A stretch of 64,000 bases of DNA from JBBROS01 sp965260935 (GTDB lineage Bacteria; Pseudomonadota; Alphaproteobacteria; Acetobacterales; Acetobacteraceae), in NCBI GenBank assembly GCA_965260935.1, contig OZ253374.1:2046001-2110000 (forward strand). The letters run 5' to 3'. Every line of letters starts with the position of its first letter. Position 1 is the stretch's first letter. The position numbers and the translations under genes are program-made. The notes beneath the pieces were generated by a model. That model was given only the letters and a program-made list of their open reading frames with translations, did no database searches and was not told the DNA's origin. Positions 51,198 to 60,490 of this stretch are shown here, one piece after another.

Positions 51198-52961
51198 TTA
51201 ATGCAGCCTGACGACGGCCTGCCGCGACGGCTTCGGCGCCTGGAGCTGCGGCCAGATTCCCGCCGCCAGCTCCTCCAAACTCGGCGAGGGCAGGCCGAGT
51301 TGCGCAGCATACAGCCACGTGTAGGCCAGCGCACGCGGCACATAGGCCCGGGTCTCGTCTCCCGGCAGCGACTCGATGAACAGCAGCGGGTCCGTCTCGT
51401 TCCCGATCGTGCCGAGCCAGCGATACATCGTGCCCGGCCCGGCGTTGTAGCTCGCGAGCAAACGGATCAGGTCCGAGCCTATGTCGTTGAGTTGTTCGAG
51501 GTGCAGCAGGTACTTCTGCCCGAGCGCCAGGTTGGCGGCTGGGTCGTGCAGCCTGGGCGCAACAGCGCCAGCCTGGATGTAGCGCGCGGTCGAGGGCATC
51601 AACTGCATCAGCCCGCGCGCGCCTGACGGCGAGACGGCCTTCGCATCGAAATTCGATTCCAGGCGCGTCATCGCGTAGATCAGCGCCGGGCTGACCTTGA
51701 ATCCGCCCTGCGGGCGCAGCCGTTGCGCGGGGATGCGGACCCGCGCCGGCTGCATCACCGCGTCGAGCTGCTCCGCCAGGTCCTGCAAGCCAGCCGCCCG
51801 CGCCACGACCAGCACGGATCGGCTGAACCCCGGCTGGTCGCGGGTTTCGGACCATAGCAGCCGCAGCTCGGCGGCCGCCCGCTTTCGCTCGCCGGCCTGC
51901 AGCAAGGCGAAGGCGCGCATCCCACGCGGGCGGGCCTGCACCGCTTCGACATCGGCCTCAGCAAGGGTGGCGTCCGGCGCGTCCTCGGTCGGGATCGGCT
52001 GGTGCAGCACCTGCCGCGCCAGCAGTCCGTAGAAGGTGCGCGGGTCCTGCGCCGCCCGACACATCCAAGGCCCGTAGCCGCCCGTGCTGGCCATCGAAGC
52101 CCGCGCCGCCCAGAACGCCGCCCCGGCCCGCTGCCCCGGCACGACCAGGCCAGCGTGGTAGGCCCGCTCGAACATCGTTCCGGCCAGCCCGGGCCGGCCG
52201 AGCCGCCAGGCCGACAGCCCGGCGATCCAGCCTGCCAGGCCGACCTTTCCGTGCGCCTGGGCGTCCGCCGCCTCGGCTACTCGCAACGCGCCTTCGTTGT
52301 CGCCGCTGCCGAACATCGCCCGCGCCACCTCCGCCCGCAGCAACGCGCCATATTCCGCGGTCATTTTCGTGTGCGCGACGATGCGGATCGCCGCGCCGAA
52401 CTTGCCGTCCGCCGCTTCCTCGTGCACGCGCTGGTCCAGCGCGGGGTTGCGCGGCAACAAAGCCGGCTGCGCCTCGATGTCGTCGCCGTAAGGGGCTGGG
52501 ATGAAGCCCGGCAGCGCCGGCGCCTTGGGGGCCGGCTCGCCGTTCGGCAGGCGGCTCATCAGCAACTCGTAAACCGCCGGTGCATCCGGGTAATCCGGAT
52601 AGGCCGCGAGCCAGGCGCGCAGTTCCGCCGGGGCGGCGCGCTTGGGGCCGGACAGGTAGCGGTCGGCCAGCACGTCGCCGAGCAGCGGTTTGCCCTTCAG
52701 CGCCTCGACCGGCGTTGACCCGCTATTGAATGCCGCCCGGACCGCATTCGCCTCGCCTGCCGTCAGCGGCTGGGGCAAAGCGACCGACCCGTCCTCGCTG
52801 GGCGGCGCGAGGCGCGGGATCGCGAGCGCGGTGTCTTCGGATGGGTCTTGCGCGCCGGCGGCGCTGCCCACCGGGATGAATGCGCCCGCCAAAATCGCTG
52901 TGCCAGCGACGAGAGCTTTAACGGCTGGCAGGGGAATTCGTGAAAATACGCGCTCAAGCAT
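51198..52961 (-). CDS. Soluble-type lytic murein transglycosylase (SLT domain)
   Basis: 587 residues. N-terminal signal segment (VKALVAGTAILAGAFIPVGS), a long helical superhelix rich in Ala/Arg, then the SLT domain with catalytic Glu435 in TRLESNFDAKAVSPSGARGL MQLMPST and LLASYNAGPG. Cleaves glycan strands of peptidoglycan in the periplasm. Ends 14 bases before moaB starts on the same strand. Confidence 0.92.
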   Translation of the reverse strand: MLERVFSRIPLPAVKALVAGTAILAGAFIPVGSAAGAQDPSEDTALAIPRLAPPSEDGSVALPQPLTAGEANAVRAAFNSGSTPVEALKGKPLLGDVLADRYLSGPKRAAPAELRAWLAAYPDYPDAPAVYELLMSRLPNGEPAPKAPALPGFIPAPYGDDIEAQPALLPRNPALDQRVHEEAADGKFGAAIRIVAHTKMTAEYGALLRAEVARAMFGSGDNEGALRVAEAADAQAHGKVGLAGWIAGLSAWRLGRPGLAGTMFERAYHAGLVVPGQRAGAAFWAARASMASTGGYGPWMCRAAQDPRTFYGLLARQVLHQPIPTEDAPDATLAEADVEAVQARPRGMRAFALLQAGERKRAAAELRLLWSETRDQPGFSRSVLVVARAAGLQDLAEQLDAVMQPARVRIPAQRLRPQGGFKVSPALIYAMTRLESNFDAKAVSPSGARGLMQLMPSTARYIQAGAVAPRLHDPAANLALGQKYLLHLEQLNDIGSDLIRLLASYNAGPGTMYRWLGTIGNETDPLLFIESLPGDETRAYVPRALAYTWLYAAQLGLPSPSLEELAAGIWPQLQAPKPSRQAVVRLH

Positions 52962-53033
52962 GTTACCTTGCGGCTACAAGCGCGTGAAAACTCATGCAAT
53001 TCACGCAAAAGTGAACAACTATTACAGGTGGTT

Positions 53034-53819
53034 CTAAGCAGAACTTAACGCTTCCTGTAAGGTCATCAGATCGGTCCAGGCCGATTGCCTGTTCATGCCA
53101 GTTTTCAGCCACAACTCGGGCGCGAGCATCGGCAGCGCGGCGACCGGCTCCGGCAACCCAGGCACAACCGCATGGGTCCAGCGGCCTCGCGCTTGCCGCA
53201 GACCGCCTGTCTCTCCCGTCAGCGCCCGGAGCGGCCCGGCCCCCAGCAGCACCAACCGCCGCGGGCGCGCGAGCGCCAGCAAGCGGTGCATGAACGGCAG
53301 GCAAGCCGCGATCTCCGATTCGTTCGGCGCGCGCCCTCCCGGCGGACGCCACGGCACCAGGAATGACAGCAGCATTGCTTCCCGCGCCAGCCCGGCGCTG
53401 GCGAGCACCCGGTCCAGTGTCGCGCCGGCCGCGCCGCTGAACGCCCGGCCGGCGCGGTCGTCGTCCGCCCCGGGCGCCTCGCCGACCAGCACCAGCCCGG
53501 CGTCCGCGTTGCCGTCCGGCGCCACCGTGCGGGATGCCGTGGCCCGCAACGGGCAGTGGTCGAACGCGTCGATCGCCGCCTGCAACGCGGCGAGACTGCC
53601 GGCCGCCGCTGCCGCCTTCGCGGCCAAGGCCGGCGCCGGGGCAAGGACGCGCGCCGGCGCCGCGGCGAGGGCGGGCTGCTTGTTGGGGGTAGGCTTGGGC
53701 GGCGCGGGCGCGAAGCGGTCGCACGGCGCATCGAGCAGCGCCTCGTCTGCGCCCCATTCCAGTTGCAGGCGCAGCGCTTCCAGCGCGTCGGTCGTCATGC
53801 CGTCCATCAATGGGAGCAT
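53034..53819 (-). CDS. Uracil-DNA glycosylase family protein lacking the Fe-S cysteines
   Basis: 261 residues; ATG at 53798 (MTTDALEAL) is an alternative start. Family-4-like catalytic motif GEAPGADDDRAGRAFSGAAG. An Ala/Pro-rich linker covers residues 35-80. The usual KCRPP is PWRPPGGRAPNESE, and of the four Fe-S cysteines only the ones in FDHCPL and AACLPF remain, as in other alphaproteobacterial members I recall. DNA repair role likely, cluster unlikely. Confidence 0.85.
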   Translation of the reverse strand: MLPLMDGMTTDALEALRLQLEWGADEALLDAPCDRFAPAPPKPTPNKQPALAAAPARVLAPAPALAAKAAAAAGSLAALQAAIDAFDHCPLRATASRTVAPDGNADAGLVLVGEAPGADDDRAGRAFSGAAGATLDRVLASAGLAREAMLLSFLVPWRPPGGRAPNESEIAACLPFMHRLLALARPRRLVLLGAGPLRALTGETGGLRQARGRWTHAVVPGLPEPVAALPMLAPELWLKTGMNRQSAWTDLMTLQEALSSA

Positions 53820-53888
53820 CTCTCTCCATTCCCCGTTTTGCGCAACCGCGAAGTCACCCTATTTTACGGTGCAACACGGGAGGTCAGG

Positions 53889-55514
53889 ATGGCAGAGCGC
53901 GAGGCGATGGAGTTCGACGTGGTGATCGTGGGGGCAGGCCCGGCCGGGCTTGCCGCCGCCATCCGGCTCAAGCAGCTTGCGGCGGACGCGACCGTTTGCG
54001 TGGTGGAGAAGGGCGGGGAGGTGGGCGCGCATATCTTATCCGGCGCCGTGGTCGAACCGCGGGCGCTGAACGAGCTGCTGCCGAACTGGCGGGAAGACGG
54101 CGCGCCGCTCAACACCGAGGCCAAGCAGGACCGCTTCCTCCATCTCACCGCCAGCAGCAGCATCCGCCTGCCGACGCCGCCGCAGATGCGCAACGAAGGC
54201 AACTACATTGTCAGCCTCGGCGACGTTTGCCGCTGGCTGGGCCAGCAGGCGGAGGCGTTGGGCGTCGAGATCTACCCGGGCTTCGCCGCCGCCGAGCTGC
54301 TGGAGGAGGACGGGCGCATCGTCGGCGTCGCCACCGGGGACATGGGCATCACCAAGACCGGCGAGCCCGGCCCCAACCACCAGCCCGGCATGGAACTGCG
54401 CGCCGCCTACACCCTGTTCGCCGAAGGGTGCCGGGGCAGCCTGTCGAAGATGGTGATGGAGCGTTTCGGCCTGCGCTCGGCGTGCGATCCGCAGACCTAT
54501 GCCCTCGGCATCAAGGAGCTGTGGGAGATCCCCGCCGGGCAGCACCGGCCGGGCCTGATCGAGCACACCACCGGCTGGCCGCTCGACAGCCGCACCTACG
54601 GCGGCTCCTGGCTGTATCATTTCGGCGAGAACCTGGTCAGCTACGGCTTCGTCGTCGGCCTCGACTACCGCAACACCTGGCTCTCGCCGTTCGACGAGAT
54701 GCAGCGCTTCAAGACCCACCCGCACATGCGCAAGCACTTCGAGGGCGGGCGGCGCATCAGCTACGGCGCGCGCGCGTTGAGCGAAGGCGGGCTGCAATCG
54801 ATCCCCAAGCTGACGTTTCCGGGCGGGGCCTTGATCGGCGACGCCGCCGGGTTCCTCAACGTGCCGAAGATCAAGGGCACCCATGCCGCGATGAAATCGG
54901 GCATGATCGCCGCCGAGTCGGTGGCCGAAGCCCTTGAGAACAACCGTCCTCCCGAGCCGCAAGGCATGGAGGAGCGGTTCCGCCAAAGCTGGCTCCATGC
55001 CGAGCTGCACGGCGCGCGCAACATCCGTCCCGCCTTCGCCCGCTTCGGCCTTTACGGCGGCATCGCCTATTCCGCCGTCGACACCTACCTGTTCCGCGGC
55101 AAGGCCCCGTGGACCTTCCGCCACAAGCACGCCGACAACGAGGAGCTGGCCCGGGCGGCGAGCGCGGCGAAGATCGATTATCCCAAGCCGGACGGCACGC
55201 TGACGTTCGACAAGCTGTCCTCGGTGTTCATCAGCAACACCAACCACGAGGAGGACCAGCCGCCGCACCTCGTTCTGCGCGACAAGGCGCGCTGGGAAGC
55301 GGTGAACTGGGACGAGTACGCCAGCCCGGAGAGCCGCTACTGCCCGGCCGGGGTCTATGAGGCGATCGATACCGAGACCGATCATCCGCGGCTGCAAATC
55401 AATGCGCAGAATTGCGTCCACTGCAAAACCTGTGACATCAAGGACCCGACGCAGAACATCGACTGGCAGGTCCCTGAGGGCGCCGGCGGCCCCAACTACC
55501 CGAGCGGCATGTGA
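53889..55514 (+). CDS. Electron transfer flavoprotein-ubiquinone oxidoreductase
   Basis: 541 residues from ATG 53889. N-terminal FAD motif VVIVGAGPAGLAAAIRLKQL, then GAHILSGAVVEPRALNELLP, IGDAAGFLNVPKIKGTHAAM, and a C-terminal [4Fe-4S] domain (NCVHCKTCDIKDPTQNIDW, preceded by SRYCPAGVYE). It passes electrons from ETF, and thus from acyl-CoA and amino-acid dehydrogenases, into ubiquinone at the inner membrane. Confidence 0.96.
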   Translation: MAEREAMEFDVVIVGAGPAGLAAAIRLKQLAADATVCVVEKGGEVGAHILSGAVVEPRALNELLPNWREDGAPLNTEAKQDRFLHLTASSSIRLPTPPQMRNEGNYIVSLGDVCRWLGQQAEALGVEIYPGFAAAELLEEDGRIVGVATGDMGITKTGEPGPNHQPGMELRAAYTLFAEGCRGSLSKMVMERFGLRSACDPQTYALGIKELWEIPAGQHRPGLIEHTTGWPLDSRTYGGSWLYHFGENLVSYGFVVGLDYRNTWLSPFDEMQRFKTHPHMRKHFEGGRRISYGARALSEGGLQSIPKLTFPGGALIGDAAGFLNVPKIKGTHAAMKSGMIAAESVAEALENNRPPEPQGMEERFRQSWLHAELHGARNIRPAFARFGLYGGIAYSAVDTYLFRGKAPWTFRHKHADNEELARAASAAKIDYPKPDGTLTFDKLSSVFISNTNHEEDQPPHLVLRDKARWEAVNWDEYASPESRYCPAGVYEAIDTETDHPRLQINAQNCVHCKTCDIKDPTQNIDWQVPEGAGGPNYPSGM

Positions 55515-55552
55515 GCGGCGCACCCCAGCCCCGAGACCGAGAAGGCGAGCAC

Positions 55553-57262
55553 ATGAATTCTGGCCGCACCATCAGCCGCGCCGCCTTGCTTGTTCTGTCG
55601 ATGCTCTCGGCCTGCGCCGCAAGCAACCCCGGCGGCAACGAAGTCGAAGCCGGCACCAATTTCGAGCCGACTGGCGCGTTCGGCGACTACCTGTCCGGAC
55701 GCTATGCAGCGAAGCTCGACGACATGGACCTTGCCGCCGAGAAGCTGGAGAAGGCCGCCAAGCTCAGCGGCGTGCCCGAGGTCCAAGTCCAGGCCTTTAT
55801 CGCCGCCGTGATGGCCGGGCGTCCGGAAGCGGTTAAACTGGCCGCCAAGACGCCGAACAACCCGGTGGCCGAACTGGTCCTGGCCGACGCCGACGCGAAG
55901 GCCGGGCGGTGGAGGGACGCCGAGACCCGCTTCTCCGGCTTGCCGCAGCAAGGGCTGACGCAAGTTCTCCGCCCGCTCCTGGTGGCCTGGGCCGAGGCCG
56001 GGGCGGGGCGCACTGCCGCAGCACTCGCCACGCTGCGGCCTTTCGTCGAAGGCGGGCGCCTGCACGGCATCATGGCGTTGCATTCCGCCCTGATCGCCGA
56101 TCTCGGCAACCAGCCGGCCGAGGCGACCCGGTTGTATCGCGCGGCCCAGGTTGACTACGGCGCGCTCAACTTACGGCTTGGGATGCTGCTCGCGAGCTGG
56201 CAGGCCAGGCAAGGCAACCTCAACGACGCCCAAGCCATTGTCCGCGAACTCACCGCCAGCAACGGCGACCTCGCCATCGCCCGGCTCTCGCTTGAGGCGA
56301 ACGTCAGCAAGCCGGTGGTCCGGAACGCGGCGGACGGCATCGCCGAGGCATACCTCGCGATGGGCGCCACGCTGAAGCAGCAGAACGCCAACGAATCCGC
56401 CCAGGTGATGATCCGTCTCGCCCTGTCGATGCGGCCTGATTTCACCGCCGCCCGCCTGCTTCTGGCCGACGTGCAGCAGGCCTCGACGCACAGCGACGCC
56501 GCTCTGGAGACGCTTGAGCCGGTCTCCTCCTCCGATCCCATCTACGCCCTCGTGCAACTGCGGCGGGCGGGTCTTGAGGATTCGCTTGGCCACACCGACG
56601 AGGCTACCCGGCTGCTTGAGAAGCTCGCCAGCCAATATCCCGCGTCCCCCGAACCCTTGGCGCTCGCCGGGAGCAATCTCCGCCGCGCCGGCAAGTTCTC
56701 CGAATCGGCTGCCATGTTCACCCGCGCGATCGAGCGCGTCGGCACGCCCAACCGCAGCGCCTGGCCGTTGTTTTACGAGCGCGGCGTCGCTTACGACCGT
56801 GCCGGGCAATGGGCGAAGGCGGAAAGCGACTTCGAGTACGCGCTCAAGCTCGCGCCCGACCAGCCCAGCGTGCTGAATTACCTCGCCTACGCCTGGACCG
56901 AGCAGGACCGCAACCTGCCGCAAGCCCGGCAGATGCTGGAGCGCGCCGTGGCGCAGAGCCCGAACCAAGCCGCCTACATCGACAGCCTCGGCTGGGTGGA
57001 GCTTCGGCAGGGCGACACCGCCGCGGCGTTGAGGAACCTCAGCAAGGCCGTCGACCTGCAACCCGAGGACCCAGTCATCAACGGTCATTTTGGGGATGCC
57101 CTTGCCGCCGTCGGGCGCTACCGCGAGGCCGAGTATCAATGGCGCCGGGCCTTGACGTTCAAGCCGGACGCCGCCGACGCCGAACGCATCAACGCCCGGC
57201 TGAACTCGATCGCGGCCGTGAAGGCGAGGCAAGCCTCGGCGCCTGCTCCGGACGTGCGCTGA
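55553..57262 (+). CDS. TPR-repeat lipoprotein
   Basis: 569 residues from ATG 55553. A lipoprotein signal ends at the lipobox LSAC (LVLSMLSACAASN). At least eight TPR-like helix pairs follow, clearest at the C-terminus (ERGVAYDRAGQWAKAESDFE, PSVLNYLAYAWTEQDRNLPQ, AAYIDSLGWVELRQGDTAAA, GHFGDALAAVGRYREAEYQW). Probably outer-membrane attached and involved in envelope assembly. Confidence 0.88.
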   Translation: MNSGRTISRAALLVLSMLSACAASNPGGNEVEAGTNFEPTGAFGDYLSGRYAAKLDDMDLAAEKLEKAAKLSGVPEVQVQAFIAAVMAGRPEAVKLAAKTPNNPVAELVLADADAKAGRWRDAETRFSGLPQQGLTQVLRPLLVAWAEAGAGRTAAALATLRPFVEGGRLHGIMALHSALIADLGNQPAEATRLYRAAQVDYGALNLRLGMLLASWQARQGNLNDAQAIVRELTASNGDLAIARLSLEANVSKPVVRNAADGIAEAYLAMGATLKQQNANESAQVMIRLALSMRPDFTAARLLLADVQQASTHSDAALETLEPVSSSDPIYALVQLRRAGLEDSLGHTDEATRLLEKLASQYPASPEPLALAGSNLRRAGKFSESAAMFTRAIERVGTPNRSAWPLFYERGVAYDRAGQWAKAESDFEYALKLAPDQPSVLNYLAYAWTEQDRNLPQARQMLERAVAQSPNQAAYIDSLGWVELRQGDTAAALRNLSKAVDLQPEDPVINGHFGDALAAVGRYREAEYQWRRALTFKPDAADAERINARLNSIAAVKARQASAPAPDVR

Positions 57263-57267
57263 GCGCG

Positions 57268-58113
57268 GTGCTGCACGAGGCGGCTCCGGCCAAGGTCAAC
57301 CTTTTCCTGCACGTCGTCGGCCGGACGGCGAACGGGTATCACCGGCTCGACAGCCTGGCGGTTTTCCCCCCCGTCGCGGACCAGTTGCGCGCCGAGCCTG
57401 CCGCGACGCTGACATTGGCCGTCGAGGGGCCGTTCGCGGCAGGGCTGGAGGCCGAACCGGCAAACCTCGTCCTGCGCGCCGCGGCGGCGCTGGGGAAGGC
57501 GGCGGGCTGCCGGGCCGGGGCATCGGTCGTGCTACAAAAGAACCTGCCGATCGCGAGCGGCATCGGCGGCGGATCGGCCGATGCCGCCGCGGCGTTGCGT
57601 TTGCTGTCCCGGGTATGGGGGTTGGCGCTTCCGCCCGCGGAGCTGGCCGGGGTCGCGACGAGTTTGGGCGCGGACGTGCCGGTATGCCTGCCGTCCCGGC
57701 CGGCCCGGATGAGCGGGGTCGGGGACCTGCTCGGCACAGCGCCGGAGTTGCCGGCCTGCGGCATCCTTCTGGTCAACCCCGGCGTCGCAGTCTCGACCAG
57801 GGCCGTGTTCGAGGCCCGTCAGGCGGTTTACAGCGCGCCCGCCGCCCTTCCCGCACGCTGGCCGGACGCGGCGGCGATGGCTGAAGGATTGTCCCGCCTT
57901 ACGAACGATTTGCAAGCGCCCGCCCTGTCGCTCTGCCCCGAAATCGCCGACGCCCTCCAATGGCTCCGAGCCCGTGCCGGCTGCCTCCTAGCCCGAATGA
58001 GCGGCTCGGGCGCGACCTGCTATGCCTTGTTTCCCGACGCATTCGCCGCCAGGCAAGCCGCGGCCGGGACGCCGCCTGGTTGGTGGGCCTGGGGCGGGGC
58101 GCTTACGGTCTAG
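57268..58113 (+). CDS. ispE: 4-diphosphocytidyl-2-C-methyl-D-erythritol kinase
   Basis: 281 residues from GTG 57268, six bases after the TPR gene. GHMP kinase: EAAPAKVNLFLHVVGRTANG YHRLDSL at the N-terminus, the ATP loop NLPIASGIGGGSADAAAALR, and RMSGSGATCYALF at the C-terminus. Fourth step of the MEP isoprenoid pathway. Confidence 0.95.
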   Translation: MLHEAAPAKVNLFLHVVGRTANGYHRLDSLAVFPPVADQLRAEPAATLTLAVEGPFAAGLEAEPANLVLRAAAALGKAAGCRAGASVVLQKNLPIASGIGGGSADAAAALRLLSRVWGLALPPAELAGVATSLGADVPVCLPSRPARMSGVGDLLGTAPELPACGILLVNPGVAVSTRAVFEARQAVYSAPAALPARWPDAAAMAEGLSRLTNDLQAPALSLCPEIADALQWLRARAGCLLARMSGSGATCYALFPDAFAARQAAAGTPPGWWAWGGALTV

Positions 58114-58136
58114 CCTTGTTCGAGACGGCGATTCAC

Positions 58137-58160
58137 GTTCTGACTGATTTCAGTCAGAAC
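58137..58160. promoter_or_regulatory. 24-bp near-perfect palindrome between ispE and tRNA-Gln
   Basis: GTTCTGACTGA (58137-58147), two T, TCAGTCAGAAC (58150-58160). The 11-base arms are exact. It lies 24 bases past ispE and 50 before the tRNA. The TGACTGA/TCAGTCA core looks like a TetR-class operator, but it could equally be a terminator hairpin without a T tract. Confidence 0.45.
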
Positions 58161-58210
58161 GATCGCGGTCTAGACTCCGGCCCCAATTGCCGCATATGGA
58201 GGGCGACGGA

Positions 58211-58282
58211 TGGGGCGTCGCCAAGCGGTAAGGCAGCGGACTTTGAATCCGCCATTCGGAGGTTCGATCCCTCCCGCCCCAA
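58211..58282 (+). tRNA. tRNA-Gln (anticodon TTG)
   Basis: Acceptor stem TGGGGCG pairs with CGCCCCA (58275-58281), discriminator A at 58282, no encoded CCA. D arm GCCAAGCGGTAAGGC, anticodon loop CTTTGAA with TTG at 58243-58245, T arm GGAGGTTCGATCCCTCC. All cloverleaf pairs form. Confidence 0.97.
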
Positions 58283-58324
58283 CCCATCACGGCGGCAGGG
58301 CGCAAAGGACGTAGGCGCGTTGCA

Positions 58325-58750
58325 ATGCTGATCCCGATCGCCCCAGGCATCGCCTTTGACCGCCGAGAACTCACCGAGACGTTTATCCGCGCCTCCGGGC
58401 CAGGCGGGCAGAACGTCAACAAGGTGTCGTCCGCGGTGCAGGTGCGCCTTGATCTCGGCAAGGCCGGGTCGCTGCCGGAGGCTCTTCGCACGCGGGCGGC
58501 GGCGCTCGCCGGCTCGAAGCTGACCAGCGAAGGCGTTCTGGTCGTCACGGCGCAGCGCCACCGGTCACAGGACCAGAACCGTCAGGAGGCGCTTGAACGG
58601 GTCGTCGCCCTGCTGCGCGCAGCCGCGATCCGCCCCGTCTTCCGCGTCGCCACCAAGCCCGGCAAAGGCGCCAAGCGCCGCCGAACGGATGAGAAAACGC
58701 GCCGGGGGGCCGTGAAGCGCCTGCGGACGTCCCGCGTGACTACCGAGTAG
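58325..58750 (+). CDS. arfB: Alternative ribosome-rescue factor ArfB (peptidyl-tRNA hydrolase)
   Basis: 141 residues. The catalytic GGQ is at residues 27-29 (RASGPGGQNVNKVSSAVQ). The C-terminal tail is strongly basic (KPGKGAKRRRTDEKTRRGAV), which in ArfB enters the empty mRNA channel. Releases peptides on stalled, non-stop ribosomes. Confidence 0.95.
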   Translation: MLIPIAPGIAFDRRELTETFIRASGPGGQNVNKVSSAVQVRLDLGKAGSLPEALRTRAAALAGSKLTSEGVLVVTAQRHRSQDQNRQEALERVVALLRAAAIRPVFRVATKPGKGAKRRRTDEKTRRGAVKRLRTSRVTTE

Positions 58751-59330
58751 GATCGAAACCCAGGAATCCCGCGGCTGGGGCCGGCGTGCCGCCATCGTTG
58801 GCAAACAGCCGGGCCGTTTGCGCCGCCGCCGGGGCGATTTCCGCCGCTTTCAACGCCGCCTGCCTGCGTGGCCGGGGCTCGGGGCGGCCCACCTCCCGGA
58901 CCGGCGTTTTGGACGGCTCCGCCGGAACCTCGGTCGCCGTGTCCCCCCGCAGCGACAGCAAGTAGAAGGTGATCGCGTTGCGCCCGAGATCGACCGAAAG
59001 CTCGAGCGGCGTCAGGCCGAGCACGTTGCGCCCGCGGAAGTCCGCCCCGCGGGAAACGGCGTCCTTGGCCGTCGGCAAATCGCCGCGGTTGATCGCATCG
59101 AACAGGGCTTCGGTGGGCGGCATGTCCACCGGCGCCTTTGTCGCGGGCGCTATGGCCGCCGGTTCCGCCCGGCTTCCCGGCAAGGCCGGCGGCGGGGGCT
59201 CGCGGTTTTTCCGCTCGAACTTCGCCGGCGGCGCGATCGGCTTCATGGTCGGCCCCGGCAGCTGCGTCTGCGCCCACGCCGGCGTTGCCAGCGCCAAGGC
59301 CATGACGGGTACGATTCCATATCGGACCAT
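58740..59330 (-). CDS. Exported ankyrin-repeat-like protein, 196 aa
   Basis: Signal peptide MVRYGIVPVMALALATPAWA ending before QTQLPG. A Pro/Ala-rich linker, then a single ankyrin-like unit (TEALFDAINRGDLPTAKDAV, SRGADFRGRNVLGLTPLELS, VDLGRNAITFYLLSLRGD) and another Pro/Ala-rich tail. Periplasmic, function unknown. Overlaps the convergent arfB end by 11 bases. Confidence 0.78.
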   Translation of the reverse strand: MVRYGIVPVMALALATPAWAQTQLPGPTMKPIAPPAKFERKNREPPPPALPGSRAEPAAIAPATKAPVDMPPTEALFDAINRGDLPTAKDAVSRGADFRGRNVLGLTPLELSVDLGRNAITFYLLSLRGDTATEVPAEPSKTPVREVGRPEPRPRRQAALKAAEIAPAAAQTARLFANDGGTPAPAAGFLGFDPTR

Positions 59331-59346
59331 GAACCAACTCCCCTCG

Positions 59347-59814
59347 TTACGCGCCGTTGAGCAACAGGAACCCGGCGTTCAGATAGGCGGCGTAGCAGAC
59401 CCAGGCCAGGTATGGGACCAGCAGCAAGGCCCCGCCCCGCTGGAGCGGCCAGAAATCACGGATCGTCAAGGCAATCAACCCGGCCAGCGCGACGATCAAC
59501 CCCATGCCGAGCGCCAGGCTATGCAAGCCGAAGAAAGCAGCCGGCCAGAATGAATTCAGCAGGAGTTGCCAGCCCCAAATCCGCAGCGCCGAACGCTTCC
59601 GGTGAAGGCCGACATCGACCCGCCGCCACACCAGCCAGGCCGACACCCCGATACAGACGTAAAGCACGGCCCAAACCGGAGCGAACACCCAATCCGGCGG
59701 TGCGCCCGCTGGCCGGGAGAGGCTGTGGTACCATCCCTCGACGCTGCCCGCCGTAACCGCCCCGTTCGCGAGGTATACGAGCCCGCAAAGCCCGAGGAAG
59801 CCCACCAGGGCCAT
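59347..59814 (-). CDS. tspO: TspO/MBR family protein
   Basis: 155 residues from ATG 59814; the open frame reaches 59958 but the extra N-terminus is unlike the family. Five helices with the signatures PPDWVFAPVWAVLYVCIGVS, LLLNSFWPAAFFGLHSL and YLAWVCYAAYLN. Tryptophan-rich sensory protein that binds porphyrins and cholesterol-like ligands. Ends 16 bases before the ankyrin gene begins. Confidence 0.9.
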   Translation of the reverse strand: MALVGFLGLCGLVYLANGAVTAGSVEGWYHSLSRPAGAPPDWVFAPVWAVLYVCIGVSAWLVWRRVDVGLHRKRSALRIWGWQLLLNSFWPAAFFGLHSLALGMGLIVALAGLIALTIRDFWPLQRGGALLLVPYLAWVCYAAYLNAGFLLLNGA

Positions 59815-59975
59815 CAAGCTGGAGCGCCGAGCGCGGCGGAAGGGTTGTTCAGGCGTTTGGAAGGCACGAACTCCTTTGCCCGGGGCTATGTGGACCGGTT
59901 GCCGCCCGGGGACAATCGGTAGCAGCGTCCTAAGGCAGATATTCGTAGCCGATGCCATGGATGTCTGCTTAGGAG

Positions 59976-60023
59976 TCTTCGAGGACGCATCATTTTACGC
60001 GTTGCGACGGCGAGTCGTCCCGC
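59976..60023 (+). repeat. Dispersed repeat R1, copy 3
   Basis: TCTTCGAGGACGCATCATTT continuing TACGCGTTGCGACGGCGAG and ending CCGC. CATTTTACGCGTTGCGACGG and the next five bases are identical to copy 1 at 15807-15854. It ends 30 bases before the next gene, and CTGCTTAG at 59966-59973 matches the end of the hairpin that precedes copy 2. Confidence 0.7.
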
Positions 60024-60052
60024 AAACTGCGACATGAAAGGAGGCGCGAACG

Positions 60053-60394
60053 ATGATGTTCGAGACCCTGGCCTATATCGACCGGCTAAAGCAGGCCGGC
60101 ATCGACGACGCGGCGGCCCGCGCCCACGCCGAGGCGCTGCGCACGGCCCTTGGCGAGACGGTCGCCACTAAAGAGGACCTGAAGGACGTGCGCGCCGAGA
60201 TTAGCGACGTGCGGGTTTCGCTCCAAGCGGAGATCAAAGATGTGCGCGCCGAGATCAAGGACAGCGCCACCCGCCTCGACCACAAGATCGACCTCGTTGC
60301 GCGCGACCAAACCATCAAGCTCTACGTCACGATCGGCAGCGCCACCGTGGTCATGCTGAGCGCCATGGCCGCGCTGAAACTGTTCGTTCACTGA
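60053..60394 (+). CDS. Coiled-coil protein with C-terminal membrane anchor (DUF1640/CCDC90-like)
   Basis: 113 residues with AAAGGAGG upstream; two ATGs in tandem. LAYIDRLKQAGIDDAAARAHAEAL is the conserved head. A heptad region follows with two near-copies of EIKDVRAEI/EISDVRVSL (residues 43-70), and the last 20 residues form a membrane helix. Function unknown. Confidence 0.85.
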   Translation: MMFETLAYIDRLKQAGIDDAAARAHAEALRTALGETVATKEDLKDVRAEISDVRVSLQAEIKDVRAEIKDSATRLDHKIDLVARDQTIKLYVTIGSATVVMLSAMAALKLFVH

Positions 60395-60490
60395 TGCGAA
60401 TGATGCTCAGGACTCGTTCGATAACCATTGCCATGACTTGATCGGGCGAACGAGCGCCTCAAGCATTTGTCGCTTCGGGCAGCTTTGCCG

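Noticed and set aside
56809..58113. A TPR-IspE fusion or long N-terminal extension of IspE
   Set aside because: The upstream part of this frame overlaps the TPR gene in another frame and is low-complexity; a GTG at 57268 gives a normal-length IspE.
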